In this document: piece by piece, positions 44,420 to 51,834 of the stretch | Layout: every line of letters starts with the position of its first letter | Numbering within the stretch: the first letter of the stretch is position 1 | Origin: Cyclobacteriaceae bacterium | Lineage (GTDB): Bacteria; Bacteroidota; Bacteroidia; Cytophagales; Cyclobacteriaceae | Direction of reading: 5' to 3' | DNA length: 64,000 nucleotides | Assembly: GCA_016787645.1 (NCBI GenBank) | Contig: JAEUUF010000013.1 | Location: 744,001-808,000 of the forward strand | Position numbers and translations under genes: made by a program | The notes under the pieces: model-generated | Seen by the model: only the letters and a program-made list of their open reading frames with translations | Told to the model about the DNA's origin: nothing | Databases searched by the model: none

Positions 44420-44462
44420 GGGTCGAGGGTCGGGGTCAGGGGCGAGGGGTTAGGGTTAGGGG
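44418..44462 (+). repeat. G-tract array, copy C (left end of the four-helix-bundle element)
   Basis: Seven or more G-tracts (GGGG, GGG, GGGG, GGGG, GGGG, GGG, GGGG) are separated by 2-4 bases, including the telomere-like GGGTTAGGGTTAGGG. The array starts inside the stop codon of the SAM hydrolase gene. It is the strongest G-quadruplex candidate in the window. Confidence 0.85.
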
Positions 44463-44463
44463 A

Positions 44464-44471
44464 TAGGTTTG
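44464..44471 (+). promoter_or_regulatory. Possible -7 promoter element for the four-helix-bundle gene
   Basis: TAGGTTTG matches TAnnTTTG and overlaps the inner end of the left inverted repeat, so the element may carry its own promoter. No -33 element is evident. Confidence 0.4.
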
Positions 44472-44534
44472 GACACTCGTCAATTAGTCAGGAAAACCGT
44501 CAATGACTTACTTGGCAGTTGCCCTTGTTGATTC

Positions 44535-44560
44535 TTGATTGGATTCGGTAATCCAATCAA
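44535..44560. repeat. Perfect 11-bp hairpin before the four-helix-bundle start codon
   Basis: TTGATTGGATT and AATCCAATCAA are perfectly complementary around the loop CGGT, and the right arm ends two bases before the ATG at 44563. In mRNA it would cover the initiation region; in DNA it would make a good operator. Confidence 0.8.
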
Positions 44561-44562
44561 TT

Positions 44563-44925
44563 ATGAGTTCAATAAAGAGTTATCAGGATCTGATCGTTTG
44601 GCAGAAAGCAATGGAACTGGTGGAGAAGATCTATCTGGAAACCATCCGCTTTCCGAGAACTGAAGTATTCGGTATTACGGCGCAGATGAGGCGTTCTGCT
44701 GCCTCTATTCCCTCCAATATCGCAGAGGGTCATGCGAGGAATGGTACAGGTGAATTCAGGCACTTTCTTGGCATATCAAAAGGATCCCTCGCGGAACTAG
44801 AGACTCTTATCATTTTATCCGGGAAACTGAATTATCTTAACGCAACAATTTGTGAATCATTGATGAGCAAGTGCTCAGAGGTAAACAAACTCATTAACGG
44901 CCTTCTACGATCCCTTTCAAAATAA
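44563..44925 (+). CDS. Four-helix-bundle protein (23S rRNA intervening-sequence protein/S23 family)
   Basis: The 120-residue helical protein has the family signature RRSAASIPSNIAEG, then FRHFLGISKGSLAELET. Members are found as ORFs inside 23S rRNA intervening sequences and as free genes scattered through Bacteroidota, and they resemble the Avd protein of diversity-generating retroelements. The molecular function is unknown, probably nucleic acid binding as an oligomer. The sequence is visibly richer in A and T than its neighbours. The ATG at 44563 starts the conserved SIKSYQDLIVWQKAMEL region. The right inverted repeat begins at its stop codon. Confidence 0.85.
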   Translation: MSSIKSYQDLIVWQKAMELVEKIYLETIRFPRTEVFGITAQMRRSAASIPSNIAEGHARNGTGEFRHFLGISKGSLAELETLIILSGKLNYLNATICESLMSKCSEVNKLINGLLRSLSK

Positions 44926-44934
44926 CCGATCACT

Positions 44935-44961
44935 TGACCCTGACCCCTCGCCCCTGACCCC
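44935..44961 (-). repeat. G-tract array, copy D (right end, opposite strand)
   Basis: Read on the minus strand this is TAGGGGTC-type sequence matching the left copy at 25 of 27 positions. It ends one base before the ATG of the next gene, so it occupies the place where that gene's promoter or leader would be. Confidence 0.85.
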
Positions 44962-44962
44962 T

Positions 44963-45256
44963 ATGTACATCCGGATTGTACGCATGCATTTTACCGAAGC
45001 CGGGATCGACGAGTTCCTGGAGATCTTCAACGCACACAAGGTGGCCATTCGGAATTTTCCCGGCTGTACCCATCTTCAGTTGCTGAAAGATCCCGACGAC
45101 CCGATGTGTTATACGACATTGAGTCATTGGAACCGTCTCGAGGACCTGGAGAACTACCGCAAGTCGGAATTGTTTGGCAGTGTCTGGGGCAGGGTGAAGA
45201 CCCTGTTCTCCGAAAGGACGCAGGCATTTACGTTGGAGCGGTTTATTGAGGTGTAG
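44963..45256 (+). CDS. Antibiotic biosynthesis monooxygenase (ABM) domain protein
   Basis: The 97-residue protein is a single dimeric alpha/beta-barrel ABM domain, with RIVRMHFTEAGIDEFLEIF at the start and the FPGCTHLQLLKD and YTTLSHWNRLEDLENYRKSE stretches. Such proteins include small monooxygenases and heme or quinone enzymes; function cannot be assigned. The start lies directly after the right repeat of the four-helix-bundle element, so expression probably depends on the upstream genes or on the element. Confidence 0.85.
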   Translation: MYIRIVRMHFTEAGIDEFLEIFNAHKVAIRNFPGCTHLQLLKDPDDPMCYTTLSHWNRLEDLENYRKSELFGSVWGRVKTLFSERTQAFTLERFIEV

Positions 45257-45470
45257 AGTTTGGAGAATGTCTTCGCGCCTGCCTGCCAAGGCGCTTTGGC
45301 GCAGGCAGGGTTTCGGACGTCGCGGCCGAATACCGCGAGCTTCGCACCCTTTAGTTACGTACACCCTGGGCGAGACTCACAGAATTAATTGAGTGAATCT
45401 TCAAAGAATGCACTTCATCGGATAATGCGTAGTTCGCGGCACGCAAGACGCGGCCGTGAAGACAGACGGA
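45257..45470. other. Gene-free gap between the ABM gene and araA
   Basis: This 214-base space between convergent genes contains the palindromic repeat at 45278-45309 and otherwise no recognisable feature or clear terminator. Confidence 0.5.
45278..45309. repeat. Palindromic CCTGCC-type dispersed repeat
   Basis: The 32-base tract starts CCTGCCTGCC and ends GGCGCAGGCAGG, forming an imperfect hairpin with CCTGCCTGC opposite GCAGGCAGG. A related sequence, in reverse orientation, lies in the broken tRNA at 59308-59335 (shared CCTGCCYGCCRARGCG). Confidence 0.65.
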
Positions 45471-46964
45471 TCAACTCTGCAGAGCTGACTCATTCCATCT
45501 CAATTCATTCTTCACTGAACGGATCGTGGTGCCCTCCCCAATCCGGATCATCTCGATGTTCGCCATCTCGGCAAAATCTTCCAGGTGTTCGGTGGTGAGG
45601 TTCTGGCTGTAGCACGTGTGGTGGGCGCCACCGGCGTAGATCCACGCCGCGCAGGCCGTGGCCATGTCGGGAAGTGGTTTCCAGAGGACACGTGCCACAG
45701 GCAATTTGGGAAGCGGCTTCTCAGGGGTCACCGCGGTAACTTCATTCACCACCAGCCGGAATCGATGACCGAGATCGACCAGGGTTGCGTTGAGGGCAGG
45801 ACCTGCCGCGGAGTTAAAGACCAGCCTAACGGGGTCAGCCTTTCCCCCGATACTCAGCGGATGGATCTCGCACGAAGGTTTTCCATCGGCAATCGACGAG
45901 CATATCTCCAGCATGTGCGCGCCGAGAACCTGGTTGTTGCCTGGCGCGAAGTGATAGGTGTAATCTTCCATGAATGAATTGCCGCCGGGCAATCCGCTTG
46001 CCATCACTTTCATCGCGCGAACCAGCGCCGCGGTCTTCCAGTCTCCTTCGGCACCATAGCCGTAGCCGTCGGCCATAAGTCGCTGGATGCCAATGCCGGG
46101 CAAGTGCTTCAACCCATGGAGGTCTTCGAACGTGGTGGTTAACCCTTTGAACCCGCCCGCCTCGAGAAAATGCCGGATGCCCAGTTCCAGGCGTGCCGCA
46201 TCAAGGAGAGAACCCCGGCTCGCTCCATCTTTTCTAAGTGCGGGAGCCATTGTGTATTGCGCTTCGTACTCCTCCAAGAGGCTGTTAACCTCGCGGTCGC
46301 TGACCTCGTTAATCACCTTTGCCAGGTCGCCCACGCCATAGCCATTCACGGAATAGCCAAACTTGATCTGGGCTTCCACTTTGTCGCCTTCCGTTACCGC
46401 CACCTGCCGCATGTTGTCACCGAAGCGGCAGAACTTCGCACCCTGCCAATCGTGCCAGGCCATCGCGGCACGCACCCACGTGCTGATGCGGGCGGCAACT
46501 CCCGGATCGCTCCAGTGGCCGACCACTACTTTCCGGTTGATGCGCATGCGGGACATGATATAGCCGAACTCCCGGTCCCCGTGTGCAGACTGGTTGAGGT
46601 TCATGAAGTTCATGTCGATTTCACCCCAGGGGATGTCGCGGTTGTATTGGGTATGTAAATGAAGCATCGGGCGACTGAGCGCCTTCAGTCCGCCGATCCA
46701 CATCCTGGCCGGCGAGAAGGTGTGCATCCAGGCGATAATACCGATGCAGTCTGGCTGCGCGTTGGCTTCACGGCACACCTGGAGAATTTCCTCCGGGGTG
46801 GTCAGCACCGGTTTGCAGATCACCTTGACAGGAAGCCGGAGGGATGCCTCAAGGGCTTTGGAGATTTCAGCGGAATGGGCGGCTACCTGGCGTAGCGTTT
46901 CATCGCCATACAGGTGCTGACTTCCCGTGAGGAACCAGAGTTGGAGAGGCTGTTGATTGGTCAT
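45471..46964 (-). CDS. araA: L-arabinose isomerase
   Basis: AraA converts L-arabinose to L-ribulose. The 497-residue protein starts [18 protein letters not shown] and has the family stretches [25 protein letters not shown] and [21 protein letters not shown], which hold metal-binding residues. The ATG at 46964 is preferred over an upstream ORF start at 47015 because homology begins there. It is the last gene of the arabinose operon, separated from araD by 174 bases with hairpin and direct repeats. Confidence 0.96.
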   Translation of the reverse strand: MTNQQPLQLWFLTGSQHLYGDETLRQVAAHSAEISKALEASLRLPVKVICKPVLTTPEEILQVCREANAQPDCIGIIAWMHTFSPARMWIGGLKALSRPMLHLHTQYNRDIPWGEIDMNFMNLNQSAHGDREFGYIMSRMRINRKVVVGHWSDPGVAARISTWVRAAMAWHDWQGAKFCRFGDNMRQVAVTEGDKVEAQIKFGYSVNGYGVGDLAKVINEVSDREVNSLLEEYEAQYTMAPALRKDGASRGSLLDAARLELGIRHFLEAGGFKGLTTTFEDLHGLKHLPGIGIQRLMADGYGYGAEGDWKTAALVRAMKVMASGLPGGNSFMEDYTYHFAPGNNQVLGAHMLEICSSIADGKPSCEIHPLSIGGKADPVRLVFNSAAGPALNATLVDLGHRFRLVVNEVTAVTPEKPLPKLPVARVLWKPLPDMATACAAWIYAGGAHHTCYSQNLTTEHLEDFAEMANIEMIRIGEGTTIRSVKNELRWNESALQS

Positions 46965-47081
46965 GGTTGACAAATTATGAAGCGCCGATGAGTGGAGTGC
47001 CAGTAAATATAACACGCGGTTGGTTTGTTTTTGGGCTCCGACAGGGGTTGATCCAATTCACTCTTGAAAGCTGCCAACTCT

Positions 47082-47108
47082 CGGTGGCTTCGGGAGCCTC
47101 AGCCACCG
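47082..47108. repeat. Hairpin in the araD-araA spacer
   Basis: CGGTGGCT (47082-47089) and AGCCACCG (47101-47108) are perfect 8-bp arms around an 11-base loop. A direct repeat, ACTAGTCAC at 47120-47128 and 47134-47142, follows and enters the araD stop. The structure could give different araD and araA mRNA levels. Confidence 0.6.
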
Positions 47109-47138
47109 GGCTTCGCAAAACTAGTCACGAGCCACTAG

Positions 47139-47837
47139 TCACTGCCCATAATACGCATCCGGCCCGTGCTTGCGCGTGTAGTGCTTTTTAACCAGCGCAT
47201 TGCTCAGCGGAGGCGCTGCCGGGTTGATCTGCAGGGTGAGGGTGGCCATGCGGGCGATCTCTTCGAGGATGGCAGCGTTGTAGATGGCTTTGGCCGAATC
47301 CTTTCCCCAGCAAAACGGGGCGTGACTGCCGACGAGCATCATTTCCACCTGGCGGTAATCCAGTTTGCGGTCGGTGAAGCATTGCGTGATCTGCTTGCCT
47401 GTCTCCAGTTCGTAGTTGCCTTTCACCATCTCCGGGCTCATGGGCAGCGCGCAGGGAATATTTCCTGCGACATGATCCGCATGGGTGGTGCCCAGGATGG
47501 GTATATCGCGCTGCGCCTGCGCCCAGGCGGTGGCATGGGTGGAATGCGTATGAACAATAGCACCAATCTCACTCCACGACTTGTACAAGTATGCGTGCGT
47601 CAAGGTATCGGAGGATGGACGAAGTTCTCCTTCGATGGTGTTGCCGTCAATATCAACTATGACCATCATATCGGCTTCGAGTTCGCTGTAATGCACACCG
47701 CTCGGTTTGATCGCGAAGGCACCCAGCTTGCGATCACACACGCTGACATTGCCGAATGTGAAGATGACCAGGCCGAGTTCAGGTAATTTCAGGTTAGCCT
47801 CCAGGGCGGCCTGCCGGATGGAATCATACTTGCTCAT
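47139..47837 (-). CDS. araD: L-ribulose-5-phosphate 4-epimerase
   Basis: AraD turns L-ribulose 5-phosphate into D-xylulose 5-phosphate, which enters the pentose phosphate pathway. The 232-residue class II aldolase-like protein has the zinc histidines in IVHTHSTHAT and a third in LVGSHAPFCWGK. The substrate motif GNVSVCD is near the start. Its ATG overlaps the araB stop as ATGA. Confidence 0.96.
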   Translation of the reverse strand: MSKYDSIRQAALEANLKLPELGLVIFTFGNVSVCDRKLGAFAIKPSGVHYSELEADMMVIVDIDGNTIEGELRPSSDTLTHAYLYKSWSEIGAIVHTHSTHATAWAQAQRDIPILGTTHADHVAGNIPCALPMSPEMVKGNYELETGKQITQCFTDRKLDYRQVEMMLVGSHAPFCWGKDSAKAIYNAAILEEIARMATLTLQINPAAPPLSNALVKKHYTRKHGPDAYYGQ

Positions 47838-49477
47838 ACGTGCGCGGTTGAATGGAACTGTGCCAACTGATGATAGCGTGCATAACGCCGGTCATAAAGG
47901 TCGCGATTTGCCGCGTTTGGTGCATAGGTCTTTTCGAATCCCCGGCCCATCGCACCCATGGCGGTCTCCACGTTCGGGTAAATGCCGGCTACGGTGGCGG
48001 CGAACATGGCGGCACCGGCCGCGCACGTCTGGTCCGACGCATGAATCCGCAACGGCATGCCCATCACATCGGCCATCACCTGCATGACGTAAGGAGATTT
48101 TCTCGCCACACCACCCATGCCGATCAGTCCCTTCACCGGAATACCTTCCTCCTCAAATCGTTCCACAATCGCGCGGGCACCAAAGCAGGTTCCTTCCACC
48201 AATGACTTGAACATCGCTGGCGCGTCAGTCGCTAGACTCATGCCGTCGATGGCGGCCTTCACTTCCTGGTTCGCATCCGGAGTACGACGCCCGTTGAGCC
48301 AGTCGAGTGAGATGGGATCGCTCTCCAGTAACGGCAGTTGTTGCGCCTGGCGGGTCAGCTCGGGGATGAGTTTGCTGATCACTGTTTTCGCCAACTCAGG
48401 TTGATCACCCAGCAAAGCCTTCATCGGCCACGCGAGCATGCTCCTGAACCACGCATACGTGTCGCCGAACGCGGACTGGCCCGCTTCCAGCCCGATCATG
48501 CCGGGAATGATGGAGCCATCTACCTGTCCGCAAATGCCGCGCACGAGTTTGCCTTGCATGTCGGCACGCGGTGCGACCAGCATGTCGCAGGTGGAGGTGC
48601 CCATTACTTTGCTGAGGTGGTAAGGTTCAATCTGCCCGCCAACAGCACCCATATGCGCATCGAAAGCGCCGACTCCGACGAGAACATCTTCTGACAGTCC
48701 CAGTTTGTGGGCCCAATCGGCCGACAGCCGACCGGCGGATTGATCAGCGGTGTATGTCTTTTCAAAAAGTTGCTTACGAAATCCTTTCAGCCGCGGATCA
48801 AGCGACACGAAGAACTCCTCCTGCGGCAGGCCACCAAACTCCTCCGCCCAAAGCGCCTTGTGTCCCGCCGAGCACACACCACGCTTCATCCGGTGCACGT
48901 CGGTTCCTCCCGTCAGCACAAACGGAATCCAGTCGCAATGCTCCACCCACGAGTAGCACGCCTTCCTCACCGCTTCATCTTCCCGTAGAATGTGCAACAG
49001 TTTTGCCCAGAACCACTCAGAAGAATAGATGCCTCCCACGTACTTCAGGAAGTCCGTACTGAACTTCTTCGCATGCGCGTTGATCTCGGCCGCCTCCTTG
49101 GTGGACGTGTGATCCTTCCACAGCACAAACATCGCGTTGGGATTCTCCGCAAACGCGGCGTGCATCGAGAGCGGTAAACCATTCCGGTCGACCGCGATGG
49201 GTGTTGAGCCGGTGGTGTCCACCGAAATGGCCTTGACGGACTTTGCTCCCGCCGGGCCCGCAGACTGGATACATTCTTGCACGGCTGCTTCCAGTGTCTC
49301 GAGGTAGTCGAGCGGATGTTGACGAAAGCGGTTGGTCGCGGGTTCGCAATAACGGCCGTCTTTCCAGCGGGGATATTCCCGGACGGCGGCGGCCACTTCA
49401 TGACCATTTGCTGTGTCGATGAGAACGGCCCGGACTGAATCGGTACCGAAGTCGATGCCAATAACCGATGCTTTCAT
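47834..49477 (-). CDS. araB: L-ribulokinase
   Basis: AraB phosphorylates L-ribulose with ATP. The 547-residue FGGY kinase has the phosphate loop GIDFGTDSVRAVLID, AISVDTTGSTPI, the acceptor region GAFDAHMGAVGG with the catalytic aspartate and the C-terminal IGMGGVARKSPYVMQVMADVM. Length and order are typical. It follows the GH146 gene by 7 bases and overlaps araD. Confidence 0.96.
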   Translation of the reverse strand: MKASVIGIDFGTDSVRAVLIDTANGHEVAAAVREYPRWKDGRYCEPATNRFRQHPLDYLETLEAAVQECIQSAGPAGAKSVKAISVDTTGSTPIAVDRNGLPLSMHAAFAENPNAMFVLWKDHTSTKEAAEINAHAKKFSTDFLKYVGGIYSSEWFWAKLLHILREDEAVRKACYSWVEHCDWIPFVLTGGTDVHRMKRGVCSAGHKALWAEEFGGLPQEEFFVSLDPRLKGFRKQLFEKTYTADQSAGRLSADWAHKLGLSEDVLVGVGAFDAHMGAVGGQIEPYHLSKVMGTSTCDMLVAPRADMQGKLVRGICGQVDGSIIPGMIGLEAGQSAFGDTYAWFRSMLAWPMKALLGDQPELAKTVISKLIPELTRQAQQLPLLESDPISLDWLNGRRTPDANQEVKAAIDGMSLATDAPAMFKSLVEGTCFGARAIVERFEEEGIPVKGLIGMGGVARKSPYVMQVMADVMGMPLRIHASDQTCAAGAAMFAATVAGIYPNVETAMGAMGRGFEKTYAPNAANRDLYDRRYARYHQLAQFHSTAHV

Positions 49478-49484
49478 GAGCGTG

Positions 49485-51833
49485 TCAGTTTCGAATGATG
49501 CGGCAACCGAAGACGCGGCCGGCGGTCTTGCCGGGATGACCCTGGATCTTCACTTCCACTTTCGACTTGCCTTTCAACAACTCATTCGGAATCGGGTAAG
49601 TGACATCGAAGAACCTGCCGGTAGCGCTGCCCTTCAGTTCCTGGGTACCGATCTTCACGCCGTCGACGAGCAAATCAAAGGAGCGGTTCTGATCATCGCC
49701 GATGTAAGAACAAAGAAGACTGCTGGGCGTGTCGGCGAGCACGGTCATGTCAAAGGAAAAGAACCCGCCATTGCGAGCCTCCCGTCCATTGCGACCGAAG
49801 GCATCGCTTGTGTAGGATTTTTCACTGGCTTTGAGATTGTGATCGCGCTCGGGCTGCATCTCGCCGAGCCGCATGATGTCGATGGTCCGCTCGGCGATAT
49901 CTGCCTCGTACTTGCGCTGCGCCTGGTAATCCCCTTCCCGCTTTTGCCACTGGTCGGTGGTGAAATAGTCCCAATACACATTATAATACTGATCCACCGT
50001 CTTGTAAAAAGGAATCAGGGTGACCGATGAAGGTTTTGAAACATCTGTCTGAAACGTCAAAGGGGCACCGGTCGGTTTTGCCCACTCATTGATATTGTGG
50101 TTGTCCGTGAGTAATACGGTTGTGCCAAAGATCGGATCAGGCATCTCATTTCCAAGCTGGCCGGCCATCACCACAGGTCCGTACAACAAGGCAATCCGGT
50201 TGGGGTTGTCGGGCATGCTTTCGGAATAGAGGTTCATGGGTGTCACAACTTCCAACTTATCCTTGTCTTTCCACGTGCGGTCGATGGTCCAGTAGCCGTT
50301 CGCATCACGATTCATCTTAACTGGCTTTCCATTTACCGCGATGGCGAGATCTTTTGCCGCCCATTTCGGCTGACGGACTTTCAGTGTGAGCCTGGAGGGT
50401 TTCTTTGCCTGGAAGGAGAACGTAATGCGATTGTCCTCCGGAAATTTCGATTCCTGGCGGATGACCACACCCTTGTCGCGCCAGTTCAACTCGGAGGGAA
50501 TGAAGAGGTTCACCAGCAGGCCCCCATCCTTGGCTTCATAGTAAATGCCTTCCGTGTACTTGGAGTGGTTTTCAATGCCGCTGCCCACGCAGCAGGTAAA
50601 TGTGTTGAATGGCTCGCTAAAGTGTTTTTTCGTTCCCATGCGCAGCGGCACGAAGTAACACATCATGCCGTCGCTGGGGTTCTGTGAAGCGAGGATGTGA
50701 TTATACAATGCCCGCTCATAGTAATCCGCATACGAAGCCTTGGGATCCCACGAATACAGGAACCGGGTCAGCTTGAGCATGTTGTACGTATTGCATGTCT
50801 CGCACGTGTTGTCGCTGATCCGGTCATTGAGCTTGTCGGGCTCACCGAGGTATTCGTAGTTGCTGTTGCCGCCGATGACGTAGGTGTAATGCCCCACGAT
50901 CGTATCCCAGAAAAAATTGGCGATGGTCCTGTCGGAGGCAGATCCGGTCAACTCATGGCGGCGGGCACAACCGATGGCTTTGGGTACGTTGGTATTGGAA
51001 TGCTTGCCTTGCAGGGCATCGATCTTCTTCTCCAGTTGCCCCAATACGAACTGGTCATGAAACTTGTAGGAAAGGTCCAGGTATTTCTTCTCGCCCGTGA
51101 GTTCGTAGGTGTGCACGAGGATATCATTCATACCGCCGTACTCACATTTGCGCATCAGTTCCAACTGGTCTTCATTGAGATCTTTCAGTATCCAGCCCGT
51201 CCAGTCGGCCATGCCCGTCAGGATGGTTAGCGCTTGCGCATTGTCGCAGAGCAAATACGCGTCTGCCAGGCCGGCCATGACTTTGTGTACGGTGTACCAG
51301 GGCGACCAACCGCCGTTCAGGTCAAAGCCGGCCGTCTTGATAATGCCGTGCTGCACTTTCCAGAAGATGCTGTCCTCTTTGGGGATGGCGCCAACGTATC
51401 CCGTCTTGCGCGCTTTCTGGCAGCGGTCCAGTTCGGAGATCACATAGTCCACCTTCTCCTTGAACCGCGCATCACCGGTAGAGGCATACATCATCGCGCA
51501 GGCAGACAGATAATGGCCAAGGGTATGCCCGGAAAGTCCATCGCTCTCCCAGCCGCCGTAGACTTGTGCTTTAGCAGGCAGCCCGGCATTGGCATGAAAG
51601 CGATGCAGCAAGCGATCTGGTTCGAGGGTCAGCAGATAGGCGGCGTCCTTGTCCATCGCGTTTTTGAACGGGCTTCCATCGAGGAGCCTGACATCGCGAA
51701 GGTTAAACGCATATGCGCTGACGTCAACCGCCGGCTTCACTTTGATTTTGCTGTTGTTCTTTTCCGGAAGGTAACCTTGGCCGAAAGAAGGTACAGCGAA
51801 CAATCCAGCCACCATGAATGAGATGATCCTCAT
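49485..51833 (-). CDS. Secreted beta-L-arabinofuranosidase, GH146/GH127-like (DUF1680)
   Basis: The 782-residue protein has a signal peptide (IISFMVAGLFAVPSFGQG). Its alpha/alpha-barrel has YGGWESDGLSGHTLGHYLSA, the cysteine sets NTCETCNTYNML and FTCCVGSGIEN, then a beta-sandwich and a C-terminal domain ending in GKTAGRVFGCRIIRN. In GH127/GH146 a cysteine is the nucleophile and zinc is bound by Glu and Cys residues; those positions are present. The longer architecture suits GH146, which trims beta-linked arabinofuranose from plant glycans. It starts 1 base after the next GH127 gene. Confidence 0.88.
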   Translation of the reverse strand: MRIISFMVAGLFAVPSFGQGYLPEKNNSKIKVKPAVDVSAYAFNLRDVRLLDGSPFKNAMDKDAAYLLTLEPDRLLHRFHANAGLPAKAQVYGGWESDGLSGHTLGHYLSACAMMYASTGDARFKEKVDYVISELDRCQKARKTGYVGAIPKEDSIFWKVQHGIIKTAGFDLNGGWSPWYTVHKVMAGLADAYLLCDNAQALTILTGMADWTGWILKDLNEDQLELMRKCEYGGMNDILVHTYELTGEKKYLDLSYKFHDQFVLGQLEKKIDALQGKHSNTNVPKAIGCARRHELTGSASDRTIANFFWDTIVGHYTYVIGGNSNYEYLGEPDKLNDRISDNTCETCNTYNMLKLTRFLYSWDPKASYADYYERALYNHILASQNPSDGMMCYFVPLRMGTKKHFSEPFNTFTCCVGSGIENHSKYTEGIYYEAKDGGLLVNLFIPSELNWRDKGVVIRQESKFPEDNRITFSFQAKKPSRLTLKVRQPKWAAKDLAIAVNGKPVKMNRDANGYWTIDRTWKDKDKLEVVTPMNLYSESMPDNPNRIALLYGPVVMAGQLGNEMPDPIFGTTVLLTDNHNINEWAKPTGAPLTFQTDVSKPSSVTLIPFYKTVDQYYNVYWDYFTTDQWQKREGDYQAQRKYEADIAERTIDIMRLGEMQPERDHNLKASEKSYTSDAFGRNGREARNGGFFSFDMTVLADTPSSLLCSYIGDDQNRSFDLLVDGVKIGTQELKGSATGRFFDVTYPIPNELLKGKSKVEVKIQGHPGKTAGRVFGCRIIRN

Positions 51834-51834
51834 A

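Larger units (their letters stand above)
44432..44961. mobile_element. Putative compact element: four-helix-bundle gene between inverted repeats
   Basis: The left arm (44432-44469) and right arm (44924-44961) are 38-base imperfect inverted repeats agreeing at 33 positions. The outer 19 bases, GGGGTCAGGGGCGAGGGGT on the left, are a perfect match. Between them is only one gene, coding for a 120-residue four-helix-bundle protein, plus a perfect 11-bp hairpin before its start codon. The unit fills the space between two genes that otherwise would be adjacent. No target-site duplication and no transposase are visible, so mobility is inferred from structure. Confidence 0.55.

Noticed and set aside
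44449-44462. Telomere-like GGGTTAGGGTTAGGG
   Set aside because: It is two repeats inside a G-rich intergenic array of a bacterial chromosome, better explained as part of the repeat family than as a telomere.
44563-44925. S23-type gene as part of a 23S rRNA intervening sequence
   Set aside because: No rRNA sequence is present around it; both neighbours are protein genes, so it is a free-standing copy.
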